A stretch of DNA of 64,000 bases. Origin: Candidatus Kapaibacterium sp. Its GTDB lineage: Bacteria > Bacteroidota > Ignavibacteria > Kapaibacteriales > NICIL-2. The stretch is taken from positions 310,001 through 374,000 of the forward strand of contig BPHK01000001.1 of assembly GCA_026003495.1 (NCBI GenBank), written 5' to 3'. Under the pieces are notes generated by a model. The model was not told where the DNA came from. It saw only the letters and a program-made list of their open reading frames with translations, and searched no databases. Position 1 is the first letter of the stretch, and every line of letters starts with the position of its first letter. This document shows, one piece after another, positions 1 to 10,690 of the stretch. A program made the position numbers and the translations under genes.

Positions 1-1
1 C

Positions 2-3000
2 GAGCGGGTAGTCGTCTCGCAAATCCACCGCTCACCAGGCGTGTTCTTCGACGAAACAATCCACGCCAATGGAATGAAACTCTACTCCGCGCGGATCATT
101 CCGTTCAAGGGGTCATGGGTGGAGTTCACCACCGACATCAACAATCTCCTCTACGCCTACATTGACCGCAAGAAAAAATTCCTCGCCACGACGTTCCTCC
201 GCGCACTCCGCAAAGACGATGGCACGCCCTTCTGCTCGACCGACGAGGAAATCCTCGCACTGTTCGACGTCACTGAGACGCTTAAACCTTCGCAGCTCGA
301 TGAATCGCACCTTGGGCGGATCGTCGCCACCGACACGATTGACTTCACAACAGGCGAAGTCGTCGCCATGCGGAATGCAGTGCTCGATACTGAACTGCTT
401 GAAGCACTCCAACGCTCCAAGGTCGAACACGTTACGCTCTACACCTACACCGATCCGAACGACGAGCCTATCATCAAGCGGACGCTCGACAAGGACACAA
501 CCCGCACCCACGAGGACGCACTTGAGCTGATCTACCGCCAAATCCGCGCCAGCGAGCCGCCAGACATGGAAGCAGCCTGGCACGTAGTCTTCCGCATCTG
601 CTTCGACGACAAACGCTACGACATCGGCGACGTTGGGCGATTCCGCATCAATCGGAAGCTGGATGAAGTTTACAAGCAACTCGGTGTCGAGCCGCCATCG
701 CTTGAGAAAACTGTGCTCACCAACGAAGACATCATCGCCGTTGTGCGGTACTTGCTCGGAGTCCAAACTGGCAAGTATCCGACCGATGATGTTGATCACC
801 TGTCGAATCGTCGGGTACGCACCGTCGGCGAGCAGCTTTCGGCGATTTACATGACCGGCATTAGCCGCCTTGCGCGTGGGATGAAAGATAAGCTCACCGT
901 CCAGGACCTCGAAGAGCTTTCGCCAGCATCGCTGACCAATGCGCGCGCGGTCACAAGTGTGGTCAACCAGTTCTTCGGAACAAATCAGCTCTCCCAGTTC
1001 ATGGATCAAACCAATCCGCTGGCCGAGCTGACCCACAAGCGCCGTGTCTCCGCTCTCGGACCGGGAGGTCTCACGCGTGAACGTGCCGGCTTCGAAGTAC
1101 GCGACGTCCACTACACGCACTACGGCCGTCTCTGCCCAATCGAAACGCCCGAAGGACCGAACATCGGCTTGATCTCGTCGCTGGCAATGCACGCACGGGT
1201 CAACCAGTTCGGCTTCATTGAGACGCCCTACCGCAAAGTCGTCGGCGGAAAAGTAACCAACCAGGTCGAATATCTCTCGGCGGAGGAAGAAGAAGGGAAA
1301 GTGATCGCTCCAGCCTCGACGCCGCTCGATGACAACGGAAGGATTCTCGGACCGCGGGTGCGGGCGCGTAAAAGTGGTGACTACGTCACCGTCCATCCCG
1401 AAGAGGTCGAGTACATGGATGTTTCCACCGACCAAATCATCTCGCCGGCAGCATCGCTGATCCCGTTCCTGGAGCACGACGACGCAAACCGGGCGCTGAT
1501 GGGATCGAACATGCAACGCCAGGCAGTGCCGTTGCTGCGTCCAGAAGCACCGTACGTCGGAACAGGGATGGAAGCACGCATTGCGCGCGATGCTCGTGCG
1601 CTACTTGTGGCCGAAGACGACGGCGTCGTCGAGTACGTTTCTGCTGAGTGCATCCGCATTCGCTACGACGATCCTCGCTCGGAGGAGGAAAAGCTTGTTT
1701 CCTTCGACGGTGACCGCGTTGTAACCTATCCGCTGCTGAACTTTTTCCGCACCAACCAGGACACGTGCATCTGCCAGCGTCCGCTCGTCCACGTCGGGGA
1801 CCGCGTCACCAAAGGCATGCCGATCGCCGATGGTGCGTGCACCGAGCGTGGTGAGCTGGCACTGGGGCGAAATGTTCTGGTTGCCTTCATGCCGTGGCGC
1901 GGGTACAACTTCGAAGACGCCATCATTGTCAGCGAGCGGCTCGTTGCTGAGGATGTCTTCACGTCCGTCCACATCGAGGAATTCACCGCTGTCGTCAGAG
2001 ACACCAAGCGTGGGGAAGAAGAATTCACGCGCGACATTCCGAGCATGAGTGAAGAGCAAGTCAAAGACCTCGACGAGCACGGAATCATTCGTGTCGGGTC
2101 GAAAGTCAAGGAAGGTGATATCCTCATCGGCAAGGTTACACCGAAAGGTGAAGTAGATCCAACTCCAGAGGAAAAGCTGCTCCGCGCAATTTTTGGCGAC
2201 CGTGCCGGGGAAGTCAAAGACGCCTCGCTCAAAGCACCGCCAGGTCTGCAGGGTACCGTCATCAACGCAAAGCTCTTCCAGCGCCGCTTCATCATCAGCG
2301 ATGCCGAATACCGCGCCGAAGAAAAGCGTCGCCGTGATGCAATCGATCGCCAGGAGCAGGAGGACCTGCTCGCGCTCGATCGCGAGTGCATTGCGCGGCT
2401 GGCAAAACTGCTCGAAGGCGAACAAAGTCTCGGCATTACAACCATTGACGGCAAGCGCGTGTACATGAGCGGCACGCGCATCACCGCACAGAACTTGCAG
2501 GAGAAGTACGACAAAGGCGATCTTCCGATCGCTGAACTCAATGTCGAACACGACTGGGTCGCCAGCGAGAAGAAAATGAAGCTGGTGCGGCGCTTGCTGG
2601 AAAACTACCGCATCCGGCGCAACGAGATCATCGCGCACGCCCGCATGCTCCGAAATCGCGCCAGCCTTGGCGATGAACTGCAATCGGGGATTCTCTCGAT
2701 GGCGAAGGTCTTCGTTGCCAAGAAGCGGAAACTGCAGGTTGGCGATAAGATGGCAGGCCGCCACGGAAACAAGGGCATCGTCTCGAAGATTGTTCCGATC
2801 GAGGACATGCCGTTCCTCCCTGATGGGACGCCCGTGGACATCATCTTGAACCCACTGGGTGTGCCATCGCGGATGAATCTTGGGCAGCTCTACGAAACGG
2901 CGCTCGGGTGGGCAGCCTCGAAGCTGGGACTCTACTTTGCCTCGCCGGTCTTCGATGGTGCGTCGTGGGAGCAGGTCGGCGACTACCTGGAGAACGCTGG

Positions 3001-3448
3001 CTTGCCACGCGATGGGAAAACCGTCCTCTACGACGGGCGAAGTGGCGAGCCGTTCGAGCACAAAGTCACCGTCGGTGTCATCTACATGATGAAGCTCTCG
3101 CACATGGTCGAGGACAAAATCCATGCACGCTCGGTCGGGCCATACTCGCTCATTACGCAGCAACCACTTGGCGGCAAAGCCCAGTTCGGCGGCCAGCGCT
3201 TGGGCGAAATGGAAGTTTGGGCTCTCGAAGCATACGGTGCTTCAGCGACGCTGCAGGAAATGCTCACTGTCAAGTCCGACGACGTCAACGGGCGTGCACG
3301 CATCTACGAGGCGATCGTCAAGAACTTCAACGCACCGCAACCGAATCTGCCCGAAGCATTCATGGTGCTGGTGCGCGAGCTGCAAGGGCTCTGCCTGGAT
3401 GTGCGGCTCGACGGTCAACGCATCGAAGAACGAATCACTAGCCACTAA
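2..3448 (+). CDS. rpoB: RNA polymerase beta subunit (5' end outside window)
   Basis: Catalytic beta subunit of RNA polymerase. The reading frame is open from base 2, so the gene runs off the left edge; about 1149 residues are visible, and by comparison with usual beta subunits roughly the first 130-150 residues are missing. The visible part begins in the conserved SPGVFFDE / [11 protein letters not shown] block. The rifampicin-pocket region lies near bases 1000-1160 ([19 protein letters not shown], then [19 protein letters not shown] and [17 protein letters not shown]). The GRHGNKG motif is near 2755, and the C-terminal block with [20 protein letters not shown] and [17 protein letters not shown] is near 3115-3240. 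It stops 18 bases before rpoC, the standard rpoBC arrangement and presumably one transcript. Long open frames on the opposite strand are coding-bias shadows. Confidence 0.98.
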   Translation, partial: ERVVVSQIHRSPGVFFDETIHANGMKLYSARIIPFKGSWVEFTTDINNLLYAYIDRKKKFLATTFLRALRKDDGTPFCSTDEEILALFDVTETLKPSQLDESHLGRIVATDTIDFTTGEVVAMRNAVLDTELLEALQRSKVEHVTLYTYTDPNDEPIIKRTLDKDTTRTHEDALELIYRQIRASEPPDMEAAWHVVFRICFDDKRYDIGDVGRFRINRKLDEVYKQLGVEPPSLEKTVLTNEDIIAVVRYLLGVQTGKYPTDDVDHLSNRRVRTVGEQLSAIYMTGISRLARGMKDKLTVQDLEELSPASLTNARAVTSVVNQFFGTNQLSQFMDQTNPLAELTHKRRVSALGPGGLTRERAGFEVRDVHYTHYGRLCPIETPEGPNIGLISSLAMHARVNQFGFIETPYRKVVGGKVTNQVEYLSAEEEEGKVIAPASTPLDDNGRILGPRVRARKSGDYVTVHPEEVEYMDVSTDQIISPAASLIPFLEHDDANRALMGSNMQRQAVPLLRPEAPYVGTGMEARIARDARALLVAEDDGVVEYVSAECIRIRYDDPRSEEEKLVSFDGDRVVTYPLLNFFRTNQDTCICQRPLVHVGDRVTKGMPIADGACTERGELALGRNVLVAFMPWRGYNFEDAIIVSERLVAEDVFTSVHIEEFTAVVRDTKRGEEEFTRDIPSMSEEQVKDLDEHGIIRVGSKVKEGDILIGKVTPKGEVDPTPEEKLLRAIFGDRAGEVKDASLKAPPGLQGTVINAKLFQRRFIISDAEYRAEEKRRRDAIDRQEQEDLLALDRECIARLAKLLEGEQSLGITTIDGKRVYMSGTRITAQNLQEKYDKGDLPIAELNVEHDWVASEKKMKLVRRLLENYRIRRNEIIAHARMLRNRASLGDELQSGILSMAKVFVAKKRKLQVGDKMAGRHGNKGIVSKIVPIEDMPFLPDGTPVDIILNPLGVPSRMNLGQLYETALGWAASKLGLYFASPVFDGASWEQVGDYLENAGLPRDGKTVLYDGRSGEPFEHKVTVGVIYMMKLSHMVEDKIHARSVGPYSLITQQPLGGKAQFGGQRLGEMEVWALEAYGASATLQEMLTVKSDDVNGRARIYEAIVKNFNAPQPNLPEAFMVLVRELQGLCLDVRLDGQRIEERITSH

Positions 3449-3466
3449 CAGACGGAGGTCACTTTT

Positions 3467-6400
3467 ATGGCACGTGTTCAAACAATCCAGATACCACGCG
3501 GCGGATTCCGAACGCTCGAGATTCGGCTTGCATCGCCGGACGACATCCTTCGGCGGTCTCACGGCGAAGTGCTCAAGCCGGAAACGATCAACTACCGTTC
3601 CTTCCGCCCCGAACGCGACGGTCTGTTCTGCGAAAAAATTTTCGGTCCCATCCGCGATTGGGAATGTGCGTGCGGCAAGTACAAGCGCATCCGCTACAAA
3701 GGCATTGTCTGCGACCGCTGCGGCGTGGAAGTCACAGAGAAAACTGTCCGCCGCGAGCGCTTCGGACACATCACGCTCACCGTGCCGATTGTCCACGTGT
3801 GGTTCTTCCGCTCGCATCCATCGAAAATCGGCGGGCTGCTCGGTCTGCCGCTCAAAGATTTGGAGCGCATCATCTACTACGAGTCGTACGTGGTTATCCA
3901 ACCCGGCAGCACTGGGCTGGAACCCAACACGCTCTTGACCGAAGATGAGCTGAGCCGCATCAAAGAGAGCTTGCCGAAAAGCGAGCTCGAGCTTGACGAC
4001 GGCGATCCACGCAAATTCATCGCGCTCACGGGCGGGGAGGCGATCAAAGAAATGCTCCGCCGCGTCAATCCGGACAAAGAGTATCTCCGACTTCGCAACG
4101 AGCTGCGCGAGGAAACCTCCCAGCAACGCCGCAAGGAAATCAGCAAGCGGCTCCGTGTGCTCGATATGTTCCGCACGAAAGCAGACCGCGAGCCGAATCG
4201 TCCGGAGTGGATGGTCATTGACATTCTGCCGGTGATTCCTCCCGAGCTTCGGCCGCTGCTGCCGCTCGATGGGGGACGCTTTGCCTCGAGCGATCTGAAC
4301 GATCTCTACCGCCGAATCATCATCCGCAACAACCGGCTCAAGAAGCTGGTGGATATGAACGCACCGGACGTCATTCTCCGCAACGAAAAGCGGATGATGC
4401 AAGAAGCGATTGATTCGCTCTTCGATAATTCCCGCCGCACTGCACGGACCGATGCGCAGCGTCCGCTCAAATCGCTGGCAGATTCGCTCCGCGGGAAAAC
4501 CGGTCGCTTCCGTCAGAACCTGCTCGGCAAACGCGTTGATTACTCCGGCCGGTCGGTCATCGTCGTCGGTCCAGAGCTCAAGCTTTGGGAATGCGGCTTG
4601 CCGAAGGATATGGCTGTCGAACTGTTCAAGCCGTTCATCATCCGCAAGCTGATCGAACGGGGCTACACGAAGACAGTCAAGACAGGCAAGAAGATCGTTG
4701 ACCGCAAGGAAGACTTTGTCTGGGACATTCTCGAAAAAGCCATTGACGGCCATCCGGTGCTCCTCAATCGTGCGCCGACGTTGCACCGGCTCGGGATTCA
4801 AGCATTCCAGCCGCGCCTGGTCGAGGGGAAAGCCATTCAACTCCACCCGCTGGTGTGTACCGCATTCAACGCAGACTTCGACGGCGACCAAATGGCGGTT
4901 CACGTGCCCTTGAGCCACGAAGCGCAGCTCGAAGCGTTGCTCCTGATGCTGGCGCCGCACAACATCGTGCACACCCAGAATGGCGAACCCATTGCGGTGC
5001 CATCGCAGGACATGGTGCTCGGCGTCTACTACCTGACCAAGATTCGTCGAGGCGCGCGCGGCGAAGGAAAGCACTTCTCCTCCCCAGAGGAAGTGCTCAT
5101 TGCCTATAACAACAAGCGGATTGACCTCCACGCACTCATCAAAGTGCGTGTCGGAGGCGAGCTGATTGAAACCTCGACTGGCCGGGTGATCTTCAACCAG
5201 ATTGTTCCGCCAGAGCTTGGATTCATCAACGAGCTGCTGACGAAAAAGCGCCTCAAGCAGCTTATCGGCCAATGCTTCCGTACCGTCGGACTTGCGCGAA
5301 CGACCGAGTTCCTCGACCAGCTCAAGGATCTCGGATTCCACTACGCCATGCACGGAGGACTGTCGGTCTCGATCGCCGATCTGGTCGTCCCCTCGATCAA
5401 GGAGGAAATCGTTGCCAAGACGCAAGAGGAAGTGGACAAGATTCGCTGGTACTACGACAACGGGATCATCTCCAACGGCGAACGCTATAACAAGACCATT
5501 GACCAGTGGAGCAACGCTACCAACCGCATCGCCGATCGGCTCTACCAGGAGCTTGCCCAGGATCAGGACGGCTTCAACACCTTCTGGATGATGCTCGATT
5601 CGCAAGCGCGCGGTTCGAAAGAGCAAATTCGCCAGCTTGCGGGAATGCGTGGGTTGATGGCAAAACCGCAACGCTCGCTGACGGGCTCAACCGGCGAGCT
5701 TATCGAAACGCCCATTATCTCGAACTTCCGTGATGGGCTGACGATCCTGGAGTACTTCATCTCGACCCACGGAGCACGAAAGGGTCTTGCCGACACCGCG
5801 CTCAAGACCGCCGATGCTGGCTATCTGACACGCCGTCTCCACGACGTCGCCCAAGATGTTGTCGTTACGATAGATGACTGCGGCACAATCCGTGGCATCG
5901 AAATGCGCGCGCTCAAAGACGGCGAAGACGTCAAAGAGCCGCTCAGCGAACGCATCCTTGGACGCGTTGCCCTCCAGGACGTCGTCCATCCGATCACGGG
6001 GGCGGTAATCATCTCGAAGGGCGAACTCATCGATGAGCAAAAAGCCGCAGCCGTCGAGGAAGCCTCGATTGAATCGGTGCTCATCCGTACAGTGCTTACG
6101 TGCGAGGCACCGCATGGCGTCTGCGCTAAGTGCTACGGCCGCAACCTGGCGACTGGGCAGCTTGTGGACGTCGGCGAAGCGGTCGGCACGATTGCTTCGC
6201 AATCCATCGGGGAACCAGGTACGCAGTTGACGCTCCGGACATTCCACACCGGTGGAACAGCCTCGCTGGTCACTTCGCAATCGTCGGTCGGTGCGAAAGC
6301 TAGCGGTATCGTCAAGTTCGAGAACATCCGCACCATCCGCTACCTGGACGAAGAGGAAAACGACGTCGAAGTCGTTGTCAGTCGCGCGGGCATCATCAAG

Positions 6401-7768
6401 ATCATCGAACCGCTGGCAAACCGCGAGCTGGCTTACCACGATGTGACCTACGGTGCAGTGCTCCGCGTCCACGACGGCGAAAAAGTCGAAAAAGGGCAGC
6501 TCCTGTTCGAATGGGATCCCTACAACGCTGTCATCTTGACCGAAAAGGCTGGGCGCGTCCGCTACTCGGACCTGATTTTGAACGTGACCTACAAAGAGGA
6601 AAACGACGAGCAGACCGGCCACATCACCAAAATCGCCATCCAGTCATCGGACAAAACCAAGTTCCCGAGCATCGAAATTGTTGATGACAACGATAGCGTC
6701 CTTGCTCGCTACGACGTACCAGTGCGAGCGCAAATCCTCGTTGAAGATGGCGAGATGGTTGGTGTTGGGACGCGACTGGTCAAGATGCCACGCGATCTTG
6801 GGCGTACCGCAGGTGATATCACCGGCGGTCTGCCGCGTGTGACGGAGCTCTTCGAGGCGCGTACACCGCGTAATGCAGCGATCGTTTCAGAAATTGACGG
6901 CATCGTCAAGAAAGATCCCAAGCCAAAGCGCGGGAATATCATCCTCAACGTCACCAGCCTCGATGGCTCGACAACGAAAGAATACGCCATTCCAGTCGGA
7001 CGGTACATCCTCGTCCAGGATGGCGATCTTGTCCGCGCTGGCGATCGCTTGACCGATGGCCCGGTCGATCCGCACAGCATCCTTGCAATCAAAGGCATGA
7101 CGGCAGTCGCAGAATACCTGGTCAACGAAATCCAGGAAGTCTACCGGATGCAGGGCGTCAAGATTAGCGATAAGCACATCGAGATCATCGTCCGGCAGAT
7201 GCTCCAGAAGGTCGAGATCGTGGACCCAGGCGATAGCGACTTCCTCGAGGGCGACCACATTGACCGAACGACGTTCCTGACGGAGAACAACCGTCTCAAA
7301 GAATGCGTCGTCGTCACCGATCGCGGTGATTCACGTGCAGTCAAAGTCGGGGAGGTCATCCCACGCTCGCGGTTGAAGGAGATCAACGCGGAGCTCAAAC
7401 GGAAGGGCAAAGAGCCGGTCCGCGCGCGCCGCGCCGAGCCTGCCACAGCACGGCCGATCCTGAAAGGAATCACCGACCAGGCATTGGAGACCGAATCGTG
7501 GCTGTCGGCTGCATCGTTCCAAGAAACAACGCGCGTCCTCTCCGATGCTGCAGCGCAAGCAAAGGTTGATCACCTGCGCGGTCTGAAGGAGAACATCATC
7601 CTCGGGCAGGCAATCCCCGCCGGAACAGGCTTGCGTGTCTATAACGACTTGCTCGTCGAAAGCGAGGTTGGCAACATCTTCGGCGAGGATGCACTCCCGC
7701 CGCCCCCACAACCGGCAGCACGGGAAACTGTCAATGGAGTCCAGGTCCGACGGGCGATGCCATCCTAA
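3467..7768 (+). CDS. rpoC: RNA polymerase beta' subunit
   Basis: Catalytic beta' subunit, 1433 aa, a normal full length for this family. The ATG at 3467 is preceded by a good Shine-Dalgarno (acggaggt, 3452-3459 region). An N-terminal zinc ribbon ([20 protein letters not shown]) starts near residue 67. The absolutely conserved Mg-binding loop [12 protein letters not shown] lies near residue 468, preceded by the [15 protein letters not shown] bridge. The second zinc site is formed by a cysteine in DDCGTIRG and the [12 protein letters not shown] cluster near residues 800-885, followed by [20 protein letters not shown] of the trigger loop. It follows rpoB after 18 bases. A hairpin with a short T run 45 bases after the stop probably ends the operon. 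Confidence 0.98.
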   Translation: MARVQTIQIPRGGFRTLEIRLASPDDILRRSHGEVLKPETINYRSFRPERDGLFCEKIFGPIRDWECACGKYKRIRYKGIVCDRCGVEVTEKTVRRERFGHITLTVPIVHVWFFRSHPSKIGGLLGLPLKDLERIIYYESYVVIQPGSTGLEPNTLLTEDELSRIKESLPKSELELDDGDPRKFIALTGGEAIKEMLRRVNPDKEYLRLRNELREETSQQRRKEISKRLRVLDMFRTKADREPNRPEWMVIDILPVIPPELRPLLPLDGGRFASSDLNDLYRRIIIRNNRLKKLVDMNAPDVILRNEKRMMQEAIDSLFDNSRRTARTDAQRPLKSLADSLRGKTGRFRQNLLGKRVDYSGRSVIVVGPELKLWECGLPKDMAVELFKPFIIRKLIERGYTKTVKTGKKIVDRKEDFVWDILEKAIDGHPVLLNRAPTLHRLGIQAFQPRLVEGKAIQLHPLVCTAFNADFDGDQMAVHVPLSHEAQLEALLLMLAPHNIVHTQNGEPIAVPSQDMVLGVYYLTKIRRGARGEGKHFSSPEEVLIAYNNKRIDLHALIKVRVGGELIETSTGRVIFNQIVPPELGFINELLTKKRLKQLIGQCFRTVGLARTTEFLDQLKDLGFHYAMHGGLSVSIADLVVPSIKEEIVAKTQEEVDKIRWYYDNGIISNGERYNKTIDQWSNATNRIADRLYQELAQDQDGFNTFWMMLDSQARGSKEQIRQLAGMRGLMAKPQRSLTGSTGELIETPIISNFRDGLTILEYFISTHGARKGLADTALKTADAGYLTRRLHDVAQDVVVTIDDCGTIRGIEMRALKDGEDVKEPLSERILGRVALQDVVHPITGAVIISKGELIDEQKAAAVEEASIESVLIRTVLTCEAPHGVCAKCYGRNLATGQLVDVGEAVGTIASQSIGEPGTQLTLRTFHTGGTASLVTSQSSVGAKASGIVKFENIRTIRYLDEEENDVEVVVSRAGIIKIIEPLANRELAYHDVTYGAVLRVHDGEKVEKGQLLFEWDPYNAVILTEKAGRVRYSDLILNVTYKEENDEQTGHITKIAIQSSDKTKFPSIEIVDDNDSVLARYDVPVRAQILVEDGEMVGVGTRLVKMPRDLGRTAGDITGGLPRVTELFEARTPRNAAIVSEIDGIVKKDPKPKRGNIILNVTSLDGSTTKEYAIPVGRYILVQDGDLVRAGDRLTDGPVDPHSILAIKGMTAVAEYLVNEIQEVYRMQGVKISDKHIEIIVRQMLQKVEIVDPGDSDFLEGDHIDRTTFLTENNRLKECVVVTDRGDSRAVKVGEVIPRSRLKEINAELKRKGKEPVRARRAEPATARPILKGITDQALETESWLSAASFQETTRVLSDAAAQAKVDHLRGLKENIILGQAIPAGTGLRVYNDLLVESEVGNIFGEDALPPPPQPAARETVNGVQVRRAMPS

Positions 7769-7812
7769 TGCTGATGGCAAAGGCAACATCCGAGCAATCA
7801 CCAATCCACACG

Positions 7813-7850
7813 AGCGCCTTGTACCTCCCAGTGCAAGGCGCTCTGCTTTT
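7813..7850 (+). terminator. Rho-independent terminator after rpoC
   Basis: A perfect 9-bp stem (agcgccttg at 7813-7821 with caaggcgct at 7834-7842) encloses a 12-base loop and is followed by ctgctttt. It lies 45 bases past the rpoC stop and is oriented to end the rpoBC transcript before the T9SS cargo gene. Confidence 0.8.
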
Positions 7851-8010
7851 GAACCGGCGAAGCTGCAACAAGGCCGATGGCATTGTCGCTCGATGACCGT
7901 TCCCCAGTGCGTTAGAGAGTTTCGGAGTAGCGCAGAGAGCTAACAGGCACACAAATCATCGCCCACCTTCGTATTTTACGGAGGAACATTGTAACAGTGG
8001 AGGCTCTCCC

Positions 8011-9417
8011 ATGCGGAGCATGTGCCTTTTCTTGTGTGTGCTGCTGGCAGGTGGCGCGGTGCAGGCGCAAGACAGCAGCGATGTGCTGTGGGCGAAGTAT
8101 GCGTACGAGCCGCTGTGGCCCAACTATCTTCCCCCGGGCGACGACGGAGACGTCCAGCAGCTTGGGGTGTACTGGCACTGGAGCGATTCGGTGTTGATCG
8201 TATCGGACCTTGTGCAGGGGGAGCATCGGGTGTTCGAGATTGATGTGCGGCGAGGGGTAGCGGTTCGGGAGGTGGAGGAGCTGCGGGGGAAGGGAGTGCT
8301 GGCGGTGTTGCCGGACACGCCGATCGTGTACACGCGAGTGCCGTACTTTGGGAAGGCGGACTATCGGACGGGTCGGTTGTTGGACACGCTGCGGGATGTG
8401 CCGCCGCAGGGGTTTCGCGCGGTGTTGGTGAACGTGGTGCGTCGTCAGTTGTTGGGGTGGGAGGAGGTAGTAGGCAATGGTGTGAGCAGTTCGGGTGCGG
8501 CGAGGTTGTTGTTGTACTCGTTGGACTCGATGCGGTTGGTGGACACGATCCCGATCCCGCGGCATTTGCCGTACGGGCTGCAAGCAGGGGTACCGGTGTG
8601 GGAGCAGCATTATTTGGAGTTTGGTGGGTGGAGTTGGCCGGGTTCGGGGAAGTACCTGCACCTTTTTTTGTTAGAGCATTGGTACAAGTTATCGTATCCC
8701 AAGTGGGGTGGGTATGAGGATACGTCGATCGTAACGAATCCATGGTTAGTGGACATCCAGGGGCGACGGATAGAGCGACAATTTCCGTATTGGATAGGGA
8801 GTCTCAGTGGTACGTCGGATGGTCGGTTGTACGTTGGTATTGGGAGCAAGGATAGGAGCAAGGGTAGTGGGAATGAATTTATGGTGTACGATAGTAATAT
8901 GGTGCTTGTGCGTAGTTTTCCGAACGGCGGGGTGCTCTCGTTTGCGCTTTCGCCGGACGGGCGGTATGTGATGGGGGGGACAAAGGCGATCTATCACGTT
9001 GCGCCGAGCATATGGGATGTAGAGACCGGGGAGAGGGTCTATCAATACTCAAGACCGTGGGGGATAACGAATGTGAGCTACTCTCCAAGTGGGAAGTATA
9101 TCGTTGACTATAGTAATATTTCGTTGGTCTTATATCTTGCGCAGCCGGTCAGTGGAGTGCTGGAGGGATCGGAGCGTGCAGGGATCCTGTATCCGAATCC
9201 ATCGAGTGGGGTAGTCGTGGTAGGGGGTATCGAAGTGGGCGTGCCGACGCAGGTGGAGTTATACGACGTCCATGGGCGCCTTCAGGAGGTTCTCTACCGT
9301 GGTGTACCGTCGGAGGGGGAGGTGATGGTGACGGTGGGTCGGGGCGTGCGAGGGATGTACGTCCTTCGGGTGGTCCAGGGAAGGGTGGTACGGTGGTACA
9401 CGATGGTGAAGGAGTAG
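8011..9417 (+). CDS. T9SS-sorted exported protein, mosaic paralogue A
   Basis: A 468-aa exported protein of unknown function. The ATG at 8011 has gtggagg just upstream and opens a signal peptide (MRSMCLFLCVLLAGG...AQA, cleavage near residue 20). The body has repeated short beta segments with WD40/YVTN-like phrases (FALSPDGRYVMGG, VSYSPSGKYIVDY), which suggests a beta-propeller. The last ~80 residues (GILYPNPSSGVVVVGG..., VELYDVHGRL, GMYVLRVVQGRVVRWY) are a type A T9SS sorting domain. Its paralogue at 18289-19689 is almost identical at the DNA level in four blocks but unrelated-looking in the patches between them. The coding strand is unusually G-rich (many GGG, GTG, TTG, CGG codons) compared with its neighbours. 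Transport to the cell surface is inferred from the sorting domain; the ligand or role is unknown. Confidence 0.85.
   Translation: MRSMCLFLCVLLAGGAVQAQDSSDVLWAKYAYEPLWPNYLPPGDDGDVQQLGVYWHWSDSVLIVSDLVQGEHRVFEIDVRRGVAVREVEELRGKGVLAVLPDTPIVYTRVPYFGKADYRTGRLLDTLRDVPPQGFRAVLVNVVRRQLLGWEEVVGNGVSSSGAARLLLYSLDSMRLVDTIPIPRHLPYGLQAGVPVWEQHYLEFGGWSWPGSGKYLHLFLLEHWYKLSYPKWGGYEDTSIVTNPWLVDIQGRRIERQFPYWIGSLSGTSDGRLYVGIGSKDRSKGSGNEFMVYDSNMVLVRSFPNGGVLSFALSPDGRYVMGGTKAIYHVAPSIWDVETGERVYQYSRPWGITNVSYSPSGKYIVDYSNISLVLYLAQPVSGVLEGSERAGILYPNPSSGVVVVGGIEVGVPTQVELYDVHGRLQEVLYRGVPSEGEVMVTVGRGVRGMYVLRVVQGRVVRWYTMVKE
8017..8621 (+). repeat. 5' homology region shared with 18298-18887 (copy A)
   Basis: Direct repeat with the second paralogue, read by eye. 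Bases 8017-8111 match 18298-18392, 8158-8411 match 18424-18677, and 8443-8621 match 18709-18887, with only a few mostly synonymous differences. The matching blocks are separated by short replaced patches (8112-8157 against 18393-18423, and 8412-8442 against 18678-18708) that keep the reading frame. Confidence 0.85.
8917..9402 (+). repeat. 3' homology region shared with 19189-19674 (copy A)
   Basis: About 486 bases, including the whole T9SS sorting-domain coding region, match 19189-19674 with scattered point differences at a constant offset of 10,272 bases. The central stretch before it (8622-8916) does not match its counterpart. Confidence 0.85.
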
Positions 9418-9419
9418 CC

Positions 9420-9884
9420 ATGCGGTGGATCGGAGTAGGAGTAGCGCTTGCGGTTGCGGTAGCGCTCAATGCACAGACGCGGTGGCCGAGCCCTTGGCAC
9501 TTTACCTACAAGGGCGGTACGACCCGTCTGGATCACCATGCGGATTTCCAAGTGGAGAAGCGCTTCATCGTAGGTTGGGCATTCGGGATGGTCCCGCATG
9601 CATCGAAAGCAGTAAATGCGAGGCAGCTCCACGTGACCTTATCCGCGAACGGTACGCTCAACGAAGGATGGGTCGGTCCCCAGGCCGCATGGTGCGCCGA
9701 TAGCGCGCGACTCATCATGAATCTGTATCCGTTTCAGGGAAGTCCTGGAACGAGTTACCCCAACAACATCGGAATGATGTGGGAGCCGACATACCTGGTG
9801 GATACGATCAATCCGTACGGTAGCTTCCGACCACGGTCGGACACACTCGGCTACGCCTTCGGCTTTGCGCATGTGCGGGGGTGA
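9420..9884 (+). CDS. Hypothetical exported protein, possibly a truncated remnant
   Basis: Encodes 154 aa starting at an ATG two bases after the preceding stop, with ggag of the upstream gene's tail as a plausible ribosome site. It has a clear signal peptide (MRWIGVGVALAVAVALNAQ). The mature part (TRWPSPWHFTYKGGTTRL..., later WCADSARLIMNLYPFQG) matches no family I can name. It contains no sorting domain or recognisable ending and stops abruptly (GFAHVRG) 35 bases before the convergent metallophosphoesterase stop. This looks more like the 5' remnant of a longer secreted-protein gene than an intact one. Close coupling to the upstream gene suggests co-transcription. That it is translated is inferred from the signal peptide and spacing only. 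Confidence 0.55.
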   Translation: MRWIGVGVALAVAVALNAQTRWPSPWHFTYKGGTTRLDHHADFQVEKRFIVGWAFGMVPHASKAVNARQLHVTLSANGTLNEGWVGPQAAWCADSARLIMNLYPFQGSPGTSYPNNIGMMWEPTYLVDTINPYGSFRPRSDTLGYAFGFAHVRG

Positions 9885-9919
9885 ACGCTACGCGATGCGT
9901 ACTCGTGAGAGTTGGTTTG

Positions 9920-10687
9920 TCATCGCGGACCACCACGGCGCAGCATCTGGGCGTAGGCATCAGGGAGGGGGCTTTTTTCGATTGCACGTGCTGCGCGCTC
10001 GACGTCGTAGTGGGTGCGGCGAATCTCCACGGACAGCTCGAGCGTACCATCAGCGCGTTCGCCGAGCGACAGTAGCACGTAGCAAGCGCGGGGGTCGCCG
10101 TCATGGGGTTTACCGACCGAGCCCGTGTTGATGACATGACGGATCGAACCATCCTCCGAACGGAGCGTGCGATGGTACGGGACGTGCGTATGACCGCACA
10201 GGAGGATATCGGCGCCTGCTGCTTCGAGGATGCGCTGGAGGCTCTCATCACTGCGATCTGCGAAGAGGTACTCGTTGACGCGGCGCGGGCTCCCGTGCAC
10301 CAGGAGAGCGCGGTAGAGGCCACCGCTACGGAGCCGATACTCGATGGAGATATGCGCAGGGAGTCCTCGGAGGTAGGCGCGATTGGTATCGGTGATCGTT
10401 GCGTTGGTGTACGCGATAGATTGTTTACCGAGTTGGCGTTCGTGCTCCGTTTTGTACGCGCAGCCGCAGTCGTCACTTGCCGAGCCGATGCCAACGTCAT
10501 AGTTGCCAGCGATCGTTGGGATGCGGTGGGAGCGGATGCATTCGATAACCTCGTTCGGCCAGACGTTGTAGCCGACCAGGTCACCCAAGCAGTAGATGGC
10601 ATCCGGACGCTCGCGCTCAATATCGGTCAGACACGCTTCGAGCGCGGGCAAGTTGGCGTGAATATCGCTGATGACCGCTATGCGCAT
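9920..10687 (-). CDS. Metallophosphoesterase of the YfcE/MJ0936 type
   Basis: A 255-aa calcineurin-like phosphoesterase that binds two metal ions. The family motifs appear in order: SDIHAN (D-x-H) at residues 8-13, GDLVGY near 37, GNYD near 63 (the usual GNHD with Tyr in place of His), LLVHGSPR near 128 and CGHTHVPY near 164. Length and motif order fit the small phosphodiesterase group related to YfcE and Saf-type proteins. The physiological substrate cannot be read from sequence. It starts three bases after the stop of the dockerin-like T9SS gene upstream and is last in a co-oriented run leucine dehydrogenase, nusB, T9SS protein, phosphoesterase, so it is probably co-transcribed with them. 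Confidence 0.88.
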   Translation of the reverse strand: MRIAVISDIHANLPALEACLTDIERERPDAIYCLGDLVGYNVWPNEVIECIRSHRIPTIAGNYDVGIGSASDDCGCAYKTEHERQLGKQSIAYTNATITDTNRAYLRGLPAHISIEYRLRSGGLYRALLVHGSPRRVNEYLFADRSDESLQRILEAAGADILLCGHTHVPYHRTLRSEDGSIRHVINTGSVGKPHDGDPRACYVLLSLGERADGTLELSVEIRRTHYDVERAARAIEKSPLPDAYAQMLRRGGPR

Positions 10688-10690
10688 CCA

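Noticed and set aside
113-5671. Long open frames on the minus strand opposite rpoB and rpoC (467, 520 and 809 codons)
   Set aside because: They lie wholly antisense to strongly conserved coding sequence, lack family motifs and ribosome sites, and are expected from the codon bias of G+C-rich genes.
9865-10131. A frameshifted continuation of the 154-aa exported protein into 9885-10131
   Set aside because: The frame runs antisense to the well-supported metallophosphoesterase gene and shows no exported-protein character.
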